In this document: positions 8,596-17,808 of the stretch, in pieces
How positions within the stretch are numbered: position 1 is the first letter of the stretch
How the letters are laid out: each line of letters begins with the position of its first letter
Virus record (IMG/VR): IMGVR_UViG_3300036791_000816
Location: 1 to 30,064 of that record
Reading direction: 5' to 3' (one strand)
Length of the DNA: 30,064 bases
DNA from: a virus
Translations under genes and position numbers: made by a program
Notes under the pieces: generated by a model
Databases searched by the model: none
Told to the model about the DNA's origin: nothing
The model's input: the letters and a program-made list of their open reading frames with translations, nothing else

Positions 8596-11500
8596 TCAAT
8601 CGGGCTTCTTGCGCTTGCGCACCGATGCGCCGTTGCGTTTGCGCGCATAGGGTGCGCCGCCGCCGCCGCGCGTCCGGGTCGCGCTGCTATCCCAGGGCGA
8701 GAATCCCGCCGGCGGCGTGCCGGGAATGGTGGTGACCTGGTCGCCGGTCGCCACCTGCGCGTAGGGGTAATAGGTGCCGGCATTGAACACATAGCCGCCG
8801 GTGCCCGCGACCGGATCGCCGTCGATCGAGGCGCCGTTCAGGATGAACCAGGCGAGACTGGCATCAAAATCGACGCAGATCTCGACCGTGTCGCCGCTGG
8901 TGAAAGTCGGCACGCCGGTGATGTCCGAGGCATGAAAAGTGACGTGCCCGTAGCCGACATATTGGAGCACCCAATCGTCGAGCGTCGTCCAGGGCGGCGC
9001 GGTGAGATCGGCGCCCGACCAGGCCATGCCGATCGCCACCGTCGTCGAGGGATTGGCATCGACGTGATAGGCGAAATGCCACTTGCCGGTGCTCGGCGAT
9101 GGCGTCACGCCGCGCACGCCTTCGTAGGAACTGGCGCCGCCGTTTGCCGCCGTGTGGTTGGCGTTGGACAGGGCCAGATCGGGATTCTTGTCCGCCGGAT
9201 TGAACGCGACACCGGCGGGCGTGGCCGTCGCGCTGACGGTGACGGCGGCGGTATCGGGGGCGGTGATAGTGCCGCCCAGGCCGTGCGCGGTCGAGCGCAG
9301 CACCAGCGAACCAGCCGAGGCGGGTATGACCGTCGCGCCGGTGCCGATCGCGGTGCCGGAGAGCAGCCATTGCCGGGTGAAACTCGTCGCATCGCTGGCG
9401 GCGCCGTCGTGCGCGGTGAAGGTATCGCCGACCAGGCCCGATGCGGGCGTGATCGAGGGCTGCGTGGTGAAGGCCGGCGGCGGTGTCGGCGTCGGGGTTG
9501 CGGTCGCGCCCTGCAAGGTGCGCCTGTCGGAAAACGAGACCTTGGTCGCGGCCTCGGTGGTATTGCCCGTATAGAAAATGCCGAATTGGCCGGGATCGCC
9601 GGCGCCGCAATCCGAATAGACAAAAGGCTCGTCGCCGAACTGCATGATCCGGGTCCAGAAGGATCCGTCGTCGCGCGAGAGCCAAACGCCGTAGCCGGTA
9701 TAATCGGGCGGCGCGTAGTTGCCGTTCAGCCGATAGCCGAGCACATAAATGACCGGCGCTTCGCCGGCGAGCGCCGGAGGGCCAAAACCGATGCCGTCGA
9801 CCTGGCTGAAGGTCGTGCCCAGGCCCAGATTATCGGTGCCGTCCACATTCGCCCAGCTGTGCCCGTTGTCGAGCGAGCGCCGCAGCGCCAGCGAACCGTC
9901 GCAGCCATGATGCCACCAGTCGACCGCACTGCGCTGGAACAGCTTGCCGTGCCAAAAATCGCCGGTGTAGCTCTCGATCGGGCCGTTGAGAATCCGCTGG
10001 AAACTGCGGCCATAGTCGAGCGTCTCCCAAAGCCCGCGACAAGCCAAAAAATTGGGATCGGAAGGATTGTTGCCATTGCCCGTCCAATTGAGCAGCGCCC
10101 TTCCGGGAACATAGCGATCGGCGACCAGCGCGCGGCGCGCGATGAAATAGGCGTGGTGGCTGGTCTGATCGAGCCCGTTGCCGATCGTCACCTGCGCGTA
10201 GCTGCGGCCCCCGTCGGTCGTGCGCCAGAGGCCCTGGTCGCTGGTCAAGAGCCGCAGCCAAATGTCATCGGTCAAGACCGCGACGCAACCGCCGCCGGCA
10301 TAGCCGCCCGGCGCGGGGCCAACCGCATTTTGCAAGCCATTGCCGGTATCCTGCCAGCTCGCCCCGCCGTCCGAGCTCATCAGATCGGGGAACGCGTAAA
10401 TCGGCACGACCAGCCGGTTCGGATTTGCCGGATTATAGTCGACATCGCCGCCGTGATAGATCGCGCGGTTGGTGCCGACATAGCCGTGCGTTGCCGGAAA
10501 CAGCACGCCGGCCTCGGCGCGCGGGATCGCAAACACCGGGCGGTCCATGCCGGCGAAAAAAGCCTTGCCGTCGCCCCTGACGCGAATGTTCTGGGTGACG
10601 ATATCCTCGATGCCGATCGACTGCTCGTAGAGCGCGAGCGCGTAGTCGCCGGGGGCCGTCAACGGGGCCTGCACCTCCCAATAGCCGATGCCTTCGGCGA
10701 TGCAGAGATTGTCGTTGACCACGTCGACGATCGCCTTGCCGTGCGACATGTACCATTCGTTGGTCACGTCGAACCATCGGATGTGCGTGGCGTGCTGGGT
10801 GAAATGGACAAATCCCGTCCAGGTCGCGCCGTTGTCAAACGAGCAGGCCAGCTGCCCGGCCCCGTTGACGATATAGACGTTTCCCGGATGCACGGTGGAG
10901 AGGCAAACCGATTCGCCGCTCGGGCCCGCTGCCGACCAGGCGCCGGCGGCATAGCGATAGTAGGGGCCGTCGGCGCTCGCGCCCGTACCGGGACCGCAGA
11001 TGTGGATGACCCCATCGAGGCCAATGGCCAGCGTGCTGCACGCCGCCGGCGAGCCCGGCATCAGCGCAAACGACGCACCGCCATCGGGCGAATGGTAGAG
11101 GCCATGGCCATACGAATGGATATAGATGCCTTGGGTTCTGCCGGCGGTGACCGGCGACGAGCGATCGAAGGCGATCGAATAAGGGCGTCCGCCGCCGTCC
11201 GACGTGTCGCCCGATGCCGGGATCGTCGTCAGCGGCACCGGCGTCCAATTGTCGCCCCCATCGATCGAATAGGAGACGCCGTTGACGGGTCCGCCCCACC
11301 ACATGACAGCGGGATTGGCCGGATCGATCTCGAGCGGGCTGCCGTGGATCTTGTTTTGATAGTCGTTCGACCAGGCATAGCCGTCGGCGGGAAAGTTCGG
11401 GAGCAGCGTGACATTCGCGCCGCCGTCGATCGTCTTCCACAGTTCGCCGCCGATATGGCTGACCATGACGTTCGAATTCGACCAGCAAATCGCGGAAGTG

Positions 11501-11733
11501 TAGGTGCCCGACCAGTGCCGGCCCGTCGGCAGGTAGTTCTCGCCAAAGCGCAGAAACGGCGTCCATTGGGGATCGCTCGGCTTGCGGTAATAGGGCCGCG
11601 CGACGTCGTTCGAAACGAGCTTCGTGCCATCGCCGGCCTGGCAGAGTTTGATCGACCAGCCGCCAGCGCCGATGATCTTGCGCGTGCGCGACCAGGTTCC
11701 GTGCAAGTTGCCAGTGGCAGGATCGACGGTCAT
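8596..11733 (-). CDS. Large beta-propeller protein with Asp-box repeats, Ig-like and SPRY-like domains
   Basis: A 1045-residue protein. ATG 11733 was chosen over TTG 11739 because GAGAGGA lies six bases before the ATG. Residues 1-735 contain at least eight Asp-box (BNR-type) motifs such as YSIDGGDNWTPV, HSPDGGASF, CSFDNGATWTG, RTTDGGRSYAQV and RSLDNGHSWANV, as in GH74 xyloglucanases and sialidases. A Thr/Pro linker near 740-755 leads to an Ig-like segment (about 755-835), then a SPRY/concanavalin-like domain (about 840-1010, with KWHFAYHVDAN and VEICVDFDASLAWFILNG). The end is basic. It probably binds or cleaves surface polysaccharide. I could not assign catalytic acids, so enzyme activity is open. 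It sits between the two tail-tube genes, an odd place for a receptor protein. Confidence 0.8.
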   Translation of the reverse strand: MTVDPATGNLHGTWSRTRKIIGAGGWSIKLCQAGDGTKLVSNDVARPYYRKPSDPQWTPFLRFGENYLPTGRHWSGTYTSAICWSNSNVMVSHIGGELWKTIDGGANVTLLPNFPADGYAWSNDYQNKIHGSPLEIDPANPAVMWWGGPVNGVSYSIDGGDNWTPVPLTTIPASGDTSDGGGRPYSIAFDRSSPVTAGRTQGIYIHSYGHGLYHSPDGGASFALMPGSPAACSTLAIGLDGVIHICGPGTGASADGPYYRYAAGAWSAAGPSGESVCLSTVHPGNVYIVNGAGQLACSFDNGATWTGFVHFTQHATHIRWFDVTNEWYMSHGKAIVDVVNDNLCIAEGIGYWEVQAPLTAPGDYALALYEQSIGIEDIVTQNIRVRGDGKAFFAGMDRPVFAIPRAEAGVLFPATHGYVGTNRAIYHGGDVDYNPANPNRLVVPIYAFPDLMSSDGGASWQDTGNGLQNAVGPAPGGYAGGGCVAVLTDDIWLRLLTSDQGLWRTTDGGRSYAQVTIGNGLDQTSHHAYFIARRALVADRYVPGRALLNWTGNGNNPSDPNFLACRGLWETLDYGRSFQRILNGPIESYTGDFWHGKLFQRSAVDWWHHGCDGSLALRRSLDNGHSWANVDGTDNLGLGTTFSQVDGIGFGPPALAGEAPVIYVLGYRLNGNYAPPDYTGYGVWLSRDDGSFWTRIMQFGDEPFVYSDCGAGDPGQFGIFYTGNTTEAATKVSFSDRRTLQGATATPTPTPPPAFTTQPSITPASGLVGDTFTAHDGAASDATSFTRQWLLSGTAIGTGATVIPASAGSLVLRSTAHGLGGTITAPDTAAVTVSATATPAGVAFNPADKNPDLALSNANHTAANGGASSYEGVRGVTPSPSTGKWHFAYHVDANPSTTVAIGMAWSGADLTAPPWTTLDDWVLQYVGYGHVTFHASDITGVPTFTSGDTVEICVDFDASLAWFILNGASIDGDPVAGTGGYVFNAGTYYPYAQVATGDQVTTIPGTPPAGFSPWDSSATRTRGGGGAPYARKRNGASVRKRKKPD

Positions 11734-11744
11734 ATCCAATCCTC

Positions 11745-14585
11745 TCAGGCAAACAGCGTCTCGAGGTGCGCGCGCAGCGCCGCCTCGGTCGGGCCAAAGG
11801 TGACGTTGTTGGCGATGGCGAAAGCGTAGATGCGGAAATCGGGCGTCTGCGATCCCGGTCCGGTGTCCGCCGCATGGTTGCCGAGCGTCAAGCCATTGAC
11901 CGTGGTGTTGCCAGCCCAGCCGCCGGCGGGCGGCGTGGCGCCATCGGCAGCCAGCCAGGAAGCGCCCGAACCATGGTTTTCAAGAATCGTGTGATTGACG
12001 CCAACCGAGACCGGGCATTCCGTCGAAGGCGCCGCGCCGTCGTAGGTACCGAGATTGGCCGCATCCATCTCGTAGAGCAGGCCCGTCGAGACGCCATCGC
12101 CCGAATGGAACAGCCGGGCGCTGACGCTGGCGACGTTGATCATCAGCGCGCTCATCCGCTGCCAAACGCTGCCGGTGTAGAGTTGCAGCGCCGTGTTCGA
12201 CAGCCGCGAAGCCGGCGAATTGGGCGTCAGCCATTTGAGCACGCCGGTCGCGTCGAGATTGAGAATCCAGTGATCGCCGCCGGTGGGCATCGTCAGGTGA
12301 TTGCCGTGGCCCGAAAGATCATTGACCCGGCGCACCGGATCGCCCTGGGCGGTCGCCGGCACCGTGCCAGCGGTATCCTGGAACACCGCGCCCGCCACCT
12401 TGATCTCATAGCCGGCGGCATATTGCGTATAATCGTAGGGCGGATCGTCGCTCGGATCGTTGATGATCGTCACGTCGATCGCGACCGAATTGCTGACATT
12501 GCCGCCGAGATCGGTGCCGCTGACCGTTGCCGACAGCGATGGCGCGGTCTCGTAATCGGTCAAACCGTCGCCGACCAGGCGCACCATGAAAGAGCTTCCC
12601 GGCTGCATGCCGGCGAACTCGAATGAGCCGCCGTTGGTGCCGGCGAGCGCCGGATAAACGGGTTCGCTGAACGAGACCGGAATCGCGACATGCAGATGCT
12701 CGTTCAACGTCACGCTGCCGCCGCCCGATGCGACCGGCGGCGTGGTGTCGCCCCATTTGAGCACATTCCCGTAGGGGCCAATCGTGCCGCCCGAATTGCG
12801 CCGCAGCGCGACGAACACCTCGCCCGCGCTGGCGGTGATCGCCTCGAGGCCCGGAAACACCAGCGCTCCGCCGTTCCCGGTCGCAACCCAGGCCGAAGTG
12901 AACAGCGGGCTGCTCATATCGAGATTCGGCGAGACCACCACCTGCAGCTGGTCGGTCGACGGGACCAGCGCGAGATCCGCCGACAGTTCGATCGGATAGG
13001 TCGTCTGGGTCGCGGTGGGCGCGATGGCCGGCATCGCCAGCGGCGAGCTCGTACTGGTCACAAACAACGTCAGCGTCGTATCGCGCGGACTGTTGCTGGC
13101 CGAGGCCAGCGTCTCGCGAAGGGTAAACGGCGGAGTGGGCGCGCTGGCAAAGTCGAGCGGCGCGGCGCCCCGCACCACGTTGGTGCCCGACAAAGCGACC
13201 ATGCCGCCAGCGTCGTCGGTCAATGTCAGGCTCGAGCCGCTGCGCTTGCCGAGAATCGCCCCGGCGATGTCGCCCTGCCCGGCAGTGTCGGGCAGCGTGA
13301 ATGTGCCGGTCAAGGCGGCGAGCGTCGCCGGCGGCATCGGCGTCGGCGGCGGTGCGCCCCAATAGTAGACGGTGAGCGCAGAGGGATCGGCGGGCGGTCC
13401 AACTTTGGCCTGGCCGGTCGCTGCAATCATCACCTGGGCGTTCTGGCCGGTCGCGGCGGGATCGGGAAACGACAATTGCACGGCGGGCAGGCGAAACGCA
13501 TAGCCGCCGTCGTCATTGCCCGCCGCGAACAGCATGCCGATCGGCGTGGCATCGAGTTTCGCCGGCATGAACGCGTCGTAAGCACCGTCGGCCAGATAGA
13601 TCGAGGCGTCGACAGTGATCGCGGCGGTGCCCGCATTGTACCGGGTCGGCGCCGGCCTCCCCAGGCAGTTCTGCGGCGTGTTGCCGTTCACCAGCGCGAT
13701 CTTCATCGATTCGATGCAGTAGGCGGTCGGCTGCCCGTCGACGGTGACCAGGCCCATGTCGATCGAGGCGTTCAGCTGCTGGCCGGTGCCGGCGCCCAGG
13801 ACCGCGCCGCCCGCAGCCTCGATCTGCTGCGCCAGGCTCGGCGCCTCCTGCAGATAGCCGTTGGCGAGCAGATTGAACACGCAAGTGACGATCGCGCCAT
13901 AGGTGAGCGTGACTTCAAACCCGTTGACGATGCCGCCCGAATAGCGCTGCGAGTGCTCGTCGCTCGAGGCGAGATGCGTGACGTCGGTGTAGGCTTTGGA
14001 AAAGGTCGCCGAAAACACCTGCGAGCCGATCGCCAGCGAGGCGGGGCGCGTGACCAGGCCGCTCGCGGTGCTGACCTCGTCGACGGCTTGGGTTTTGACC
14101 GCTGCCTGCAGATGGGTTTCGTCGGTGATCGCGGTGATCTGTGCCGGGCCGTTGTTGGCCTCGGTGGGAAAGCCCGAAAGCATCAGCATATCGCCGACAG
14201 CATAGTCGCTCTGGAAGGCCGCGCCGGCGAGCGCGAGCGTGGCGAGTTGCGGGTTGGTTGCGTCCTTGGTCAAAGTGATCGCGCCCGCCGGCTGCGCGAG
14301 CTCGGGCAGCGGCGCGCTCATCATCCCCAGCTGAAATAGATACTGGTAGGCGAGATCGGGCGAGAGCTCGCCATTGATCGCGCCGCCGACCGTGAGCCCG
14401 GTGACGATCTGCCCGCCGCTCATGCGGTCGGTGCGGTTTTCGGTGCTGGCGACCGTCGTCGGTGTGCCGCTCAAGGTTTCGGTGGTGAAGCGGATCGCCT
14501 GAGCGGCGGCGACATCGGGCGCGGGCGTCTGGCCATAAGCGGCCTCGGGCACCAGGATCAGTTCGACAGCATTGGCGCTCGACAT
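11745..14585 (-). CDS. Long tail tube protein with C-terminal Ig-like and lectin-like domains
   Basis: A 946-residue protein starting at ATG 14585 (GAGAGGAA seven bases upstream; the frame extension to 14627 lacks such support). Residues 1-412 are a tail-tube domain highly similar to the short paralogue at 7345-8583. After VYYW comes a Pro-rich linker, then a beta domain (about 420-500) and fibronectin/cadherin-like segments (about 520-725, with SGTDLGGNVSNSVAIDVTI). A final domain (about 735-946) resembles phage LamG/concanavalin-type modules (GAVFQDTAGTVPA, then RRVNDLSGHGNHLTM). Such a protein could be built into the tube and display sugar-binding domains on its surface, as tail-tube Ig domains do in other siphophages. 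That display is inference. Confidence 0.83.
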   Translation of the reverse strand: MSSANAVELILVPEAAYGQTPAPDVAAAQAIRFTTETLSGTPTTVASTENRTDRMSGGQIVTGLTVGGAINGELSPDLAYQYLFQLGMMSAPLPELAQPAGAITLTKDATNPQLATLALAGAAFQSDYAVGDMLMLSGFPTEANNGPAQITAITDETHLQAAVKTQAVDEVSTASGLVTRPASLAIGSQVFSATFSKAYTDVTHLASSDEHSQRYSGGIVNGFEVTLTYGAIVTCVFNLLANGYLQEAPSLAQQIEAAGGAVLGAGTGQQLNASIDMGLVTVDGQPTAYCIESMKIALVNGNTPQNCLGRPAPTRYNAGTAAITVDASIYLADGAYDAFMPAKLDATPIGMLFAAGNDDGGYAFRLPAVQLSFPDPAATGQNAQVMIAATGQAKVGPPADPSALTVYYWGAPPPTPMPPATLAALTGTFTLPDTAGQGDIAGAILGKRSGSSLTLTDDAGGMVALSGTNVVRGAAPLDFASAPTPPFTLRETLASASNSPRDTTLTLFVTSTSSPLAMPAIAPTATQTTYPIELSADLALVPSTDQLQVVVSPNLDMSSPLFTSAWVATGNGGALVFPGLEAITASAGEVFVALRRNSGGTIGPYGNVLKWGDTTPPVASGGGSVTLNEHLHVAIPVSFSEPVYPALAGTNGGSFEFAGMQPGSSFMVRLVGDGLTDYETAPSLSATVSGTDLGGNVSNSVAIDVTIINDPSDDPPYDYTQYAAGYEIKVAGAVFQDTAGTVPATAQGDPVRRVNDLSGHGNHLTMPTGGDHWILNLDATGVLKWLTPNSPASRLSNTALQLYTGSVWQRMSALMINVASVSARLFHSGDGVSTGLLYEMDAANLGTYDGAAPSTECPVSVGVNHTILENHGSGASWLAADGATPPAGGWAGNTTVNGLTLGNHAADTGPGSQTPDFRIYAFAIANNVTFGPTEAALRAHLETLFA

Positions 14586-14598
14586 CTGCCCGTTCCTC

Positions 14599-15030
14599 TC
14601 AAGCGCAGACCACGCTGGTGTAGCCAAGATTCGACGTCCAGCCGTGCCAGCGCCCGCTGATGCGGATCGCGGCGCCCTGGAAGTCCGAGAAATGCTCCAT
14701 GAAATCGATCAGGTAGGATCCCAGGCGCTTGCCCCGAAACATCGAGACCAGCTGCTCGCCATAGGTGAGCGCGCGCGCCGAAGATTCGCCGGTCGGCATC
14801 ACCAGGTGGAAGATGACCACGCCCTGCTCTTCCCACGAATGGTTCTCGATCTGGCCGATCGCCGCCAGCCGCTCGGGGCCGCCGATGAACTGGATCAGCA
14901 GCATCGCGTCGGCATCGCCCTGCGGGATGTCGTCAAAGCTCGCATAATCGGACAGATCGAATACGGGCGTCGCCGTCCAGTTGGCGGCGAGCTCGGCCTT
15001 GATCGCCGCGCGCAGGCCCGGATTGGTCAT
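14599..15030 (-). CDS. Tail terminator protein, DUF4128-like
   Basis: A 143-residue protein; ATG 15030 overlaps the stop of the gp10-like gene (ATGA at 15027-15030). It contains the LRAAIKAELAANW start, VFDLSDYASFDDIP, and a central VVIFHLVMPTGESSARALTYGEQLVSMFRG segment typical of DUF4128/tail terminator proteins. These cap the tail and join it to the head. It sits directly before the tail-tube genes, which fits. Length is close to the usual 130-145 residues. Confidence 0.8.
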   Translation of the reverse strand: MTNPGLRAAIKAELAANWTATPVFDLSDYASFDDIPQGDADAMLLIQFIGGPERLAAIGQIENHSWEEQGVVIFHLVMPTGESSARALTYGEQLVSMFRGKRLGSYLIDFMEHFSDFQGAAIRISGRWHGWTSNLGYTSVVCA

Positions 15031-15782
15031 GACTTGGGCCCCTGACCGCGCCCGATGCCGCGCCGTAGCCGCAGGCCGCGTCCCTCGCGCCGATACGGGC
15101 GCTTCTCGCGCTTGCCGGCGTTGACATTGCGCCGCGAAGTGGTGCCGGCTTTGACCGTCGATCCCGGATTGCCGATCGACACATAGGGCACCATGTACGG
15201 GTGCTTGCCGACCTTGCCGCCCGGCTTCCATTTCTGCCCGCCAAAGCGGTCGGGATTGGCGTAGCCATAGTGAACCGCGACGCGCTTGCCGAAACTGCGC
15301 GCGAGGCTGGTATAGGCGGCAAACAGAATCCCGCTCGGATAGTGGACCTCGAGCCAGGATGCATAAGGCGCCATGTCCATCAGCATGACGTTGCCCTTGG
15401 TGCCAACCTCCTCGGCACTCGGGCGCGCGCGGACCGGCTTGCCGTTCAACACCCATTGCAAGCTATGCACATAGTGGCCGGTCTTGTGCGGCGCGCGCTG
15501 CTGGATGAACGCGTCGAGCTGCGTCAGCGCCTTATCGATCGGACCGAGCGCGGAAACATAGCGGATATTGCCAAAGATCCTGACGCTGGCGATGTCGTCG
15601 CTTTTTTTGCCGTCGACGAAGGTCGTGACCGGATCCTCGAGATTGCCTTGGGCCTGCTCGAGCGCCAATTCCTCCTTCGCGGTCGCGGGCAACAGATTCT
15701 TAAACCACAGCACCGCGTCCTTGAGATCGTCGATCTCGTTGATCGGAATGGTTTTGACGATCGAGGCCGATGCGGCTGCCAT
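15027..15782 (-). CDS. HK97-gp10-like head-tail joining or tail completion protein
   Basis: A 251-residue protein. The middle has APHKTGHYVHSLQW and, further on, APYASWLEVHYPSG, the two marks of HK97 gp10-like proteins (a P-x-T-G element and a later P-Y-A element). The N-terminal 80 residues are helical, with a VRIFGNIRYVS strand after them. The last 50 residues are very basic, rich in Arg, Lys and Gly, and could contact DNA or be disordered. It lies between the stopper and the tail terminator, the standard place. It starts four bases before the stopper stop ends, with no overlap. Confidence 0.75.
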   Translation of the reverse strand: MAAASASIVKTIPINEIDDLKDAVLWFKNLLPATAKEELALEQAQGNLEDPVTTFVDGKKSDDIASVRIFGNIRYVSALGPIDKALTQLDAFIQQRAPHKTGHYVHSLQWVLNGKPVRARPSAEEVGTKGNVMLMDMAPYASWLEVHYPSGILFAAYTSLARSFGKRVAVHYGYANPDRFGGQKWKPGGKVGKHPYMVPYVSIGNPGSTVKAGTTSRRNVNAGKREKRPYRREGRGLRLRRGIGRGQGPKS

Positions 15783-15785
15783 GGC

Positions 15786-16148
15786 CTATCCCCGCAGCTG
15801 CAGTTCGATGCCGAAAATCGCGGCAGCGCCGCTGCGCGTGGCATCATCATGGTTCAGGACCGAATAGAGCCGCCCGCGCCAGAGCACGCGGTCCTTGCGC
15901 TCGAGCCGGCGCCCGATCGCGGGAAAGCTGGCGGCGTTGAACAGGCCCTTGACATCGCCCTGCTCGATCGGACCGCCAGGCACGAGCTCCTCGCGGCGAT
16001 AGGCGCCCATCACCGCCTTAGCGCCAAATTCATCGAAACCGCCGGCGGCGTTGGCGAGCATGATGATCACCGGCTCACCGAGCGCATCGAGCATCGCATA
16101 GGTCTCGCGGCCCCATTCCTGAATCTGCGCGGGCGTGGGGAAGCGCAT
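15786..16148 (-). CDS. Head-tail stopper / head completion protein
   Basis: A 120-residue protein with one-base TGATG coupling to the connector gene. The early helix (PTPAQIQEWGRETYAMLDALGEPVII) followed by a beta-barrel-like part (GLFNAASFP, DRVLWRGRLYSVLNHDDATRSGAAAIFGIELQ) agrees with gpFII/stopper-type proteins, which close the head after packaging. The assignment rests on length, predicted beta content and gene order between connector and gp10-like genes. No single motif proves it. Confidence 0.6.
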   Translation of the reverse strand: MRFPTPAQIQEWGRETYAMLDALGEPVIIMLANAAGGFDEFGAKAVMGAYRREELVPGGPIEQGDVKGLFNAASFPAIGRRLERKDRVLWRGRLYSVLNHDDATRSGAAAIFGIELQLRG

Positions 16149-16852
16149 CAGGCAATTCCGATCGCGGGCGCGCGCGTATAGCCGTCGAGCACCGCCGTCA
16201 CTGAGGGCGGCAGAATCCCCCAGGTGTTGTCGCCGCCGCCCTTGCTGCCCTGGTCGGCGCTGGTGGCGAGCTCGACGGCGTAGGCGCCGACGACCGAGAA
16301 GCGCTTGACCGCGTCAAACGCGGCGGCGCCGACGTCGCCGACCGGCACGCCGGCGCCGGGCGTCGTCGACCAGAGGATGTCGAATATGAGGGTCAAGGCC
16401 CAGGCGAGATCGACGGGCGCGGTCTGATAGCCGCCCGTATAGAGGCAGCGGATGACCGGCCAGGTGCCGCCCGACCAGGCGCCGCCAATCCAGCCCACGC
16501 CCTGCTGCCAGCCGCCGTACCAGTTCTGGTAGCCATAGCCGCCCGGCCAAACGAGGCCCTTGGCCGGATCGGTGCGCAGCCAGGCGATCGGCGTCGGATT
16601 GGCGATCGGCGTGTCGAGATCGCTGCCGAGCGTCAGGCTGTCGATCGACGCGATCGGATAGCGATGCACCTGGAAGCTCGAGTTCACGCCGGGAAAGGTC
16701 TCGTCGTCGGGCCCGTAGTCGAACGCCCGATCGCAATAGGTTTCGGCGAGCGCCTGCGCCTGGGTGGCCAGCATCTCGATCGTCAGATCCTGCGTGGTGT
16801 CCGATGGATCGATGCCGAGCCGGGCTTTCAGCGTGGCGAGATCGAGCAGCAT
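16148..16852 (-). CDS. Head-tail connector protein (gp6-like)
   Basis: A 234-residue protein starting at ATG 16852, one base overlapping the fibre gene stop (TGATG). The N-terminus, MLLDLATLKARLGIDPSDTT followed by a helix with AQALAETYCDRAF, is the hallmark of the gp6-like phage connector family that binds the portal. The middle is unusual, with many Gly, Trp and Tyr (PGGYGYQNWYGGWQQGVGWI), probably an inserted loop. The C-terminal helix (LAWALTLIFDILWST) matches the family again. The usual length is 95-200, so this one is long because of the insertion. Confidence 0.82.
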   Translation of the reverse strand: MLLDLATLKARLGIDPSDTTQDLTIEMLATQAQALAETYCDRAFDYGPDDETFPGVNSSFQVHRYPIASIDSLTLGSDLDTPIANPTPIAWLRTDPAKGLVWPGGYGYQNWYGGWQQGVGWIGGAWSGGTWPVIRCLYTGGYQTAPVDLAWALTLIFDILWSTTPGAGVPVGDVGAAAFDAVKRFSVVGAYAVELATSADQGSKGGGDNTWGILPPSVTAVLDGYTRAPAIGIA

Positions 16853-17808
16853 CAGATCATCCTCTGCCAGCTGCCCGAATCGGTGAGCGGATCGGAGTTG
16901 TCGGGTTTGAGCGACAGCCACAGCGTTGGTCCGCCGTGCATGACCGCCGACACCACGTCGCCGCGCCCATAGCGCTTCGAAATGTGAAAGGGCCCGGCGA
17001 AGCCGACGATCGCGGCGCGGCCTGGCGCGGCGGGTTCGGTCATCAGATCGAGCTCGATCGGCTCGGCCTGAACGCGCGCGTCGGCATAGCGCGGCAGGAT
17101 GGCGAGATGGGCGTGGGCCGGATCGCGGACCAGCGCCAGGCCGGTGAGACCAGGACCAGGTTCGCCCTGCGCGCCGGGATCGCCCTTGGCGCCAGGCTCG
17201 CCGGTGCGGCCTCGGCGTCCGACCACCTGCATCTTCTGCCAATTGTCCGCCGTCCTGGGATCGAGCGGGTTGCCGGGAAAATCGCAGAGCGCGACATAGT
17301 CATGGTCGCCGTCGCGCAAGATGTCGCCGGCGATGATCCCCCAGCCGCGCTGCTGCCAGTCGTGCGGCAGATAGCCGGCGGGCAGGCGCCAGCTGACCTC
17401 GTGCGCCTGGCCATCCGAGGTGCGGATCGTACAGCTGGCGCGGCGCTGGCTCAGATCCTCGGCAAATTCGATGCCGGCGATGCCCGGCACCAGGCACTTC
17501 CAGCCGGCAGGATCGTTGTCAGGATCGCCCGCTGTCTCGCGGATCGCCTGCCAAATCCCCTTGCCATGGTGGATGATCTCGTTGCGCGGGCAGCGCTGGG
17601 CGGGACCGATCGCGGCAGGAACACACACTACCCGATCGATCCCGTCCCCCCCGTCGCGACCCGGCGGGCCCGGCTCCGGCGCGGGCAGGGCAGCGATTTG
17701 CGCCGTCACCTCGCCGCGCACCTCCTCGATGGCTTTGGCGGTGTTGGCATCGCTCTCGGCGAGCAGCGTGCCGACCGCCTTCATCAGCCGCTGGTGATCA
17801 AGGGGCAT
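16852..17808 (-). CDS. Collagen-like structural protein with carbohydrate-binding-like modules
   Basis: A 318-residue protein. The N-terminal helix (residues 1-42) is followed by a short collagen stretch (GPPGRDGGDG), then a module with GKGIWQAIRETAGDP resembling small chitin-binding-like domains, and another module. A second collagen stretch (GEPGAKGDPGAQGEPGPG) comes at about residue 205. The C-terminal module has YGRGDVVSAVMHGGPTLWL and ends WQRMI, again like a small carbohydrate-binding domain. Likely a trimeric fibre or head decoration; collagen repeats trimerise such proteins. It overlaps the portal stop by 11 bp and couples to the connector start, so it is expressed together with neck genes. 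Confidence 0.8.
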   Translation of the reverse strand: MPLDHQRLMKAVGTLLAESDANTAKAIEEVRGEVTAQIAALPAPEPGPPGRDGGDGIDRVVCVPAAIGPAQRCPRNEIIHHGKGIWQAIRETAGDPDNDPAGWKCLVPGIAGIEFAEDLSQRRASCTIRTSDGQAHEVSWRLPAGYLPHDWQQRGWGIIAGDILRDGDHDYVALCDFPGNPLDPRTADNWQKMQVVGRRGRTGEPGAKGDPGAQGEPGPGLTGLALVRDPAHAHLAILPRYADARVQAEPIELDLMTEPAAPGRAAIVGFAGPFHISKRYGRGDVVSAVMHGGPTLWLSLKPDNSDPLTDSGSWQRMI

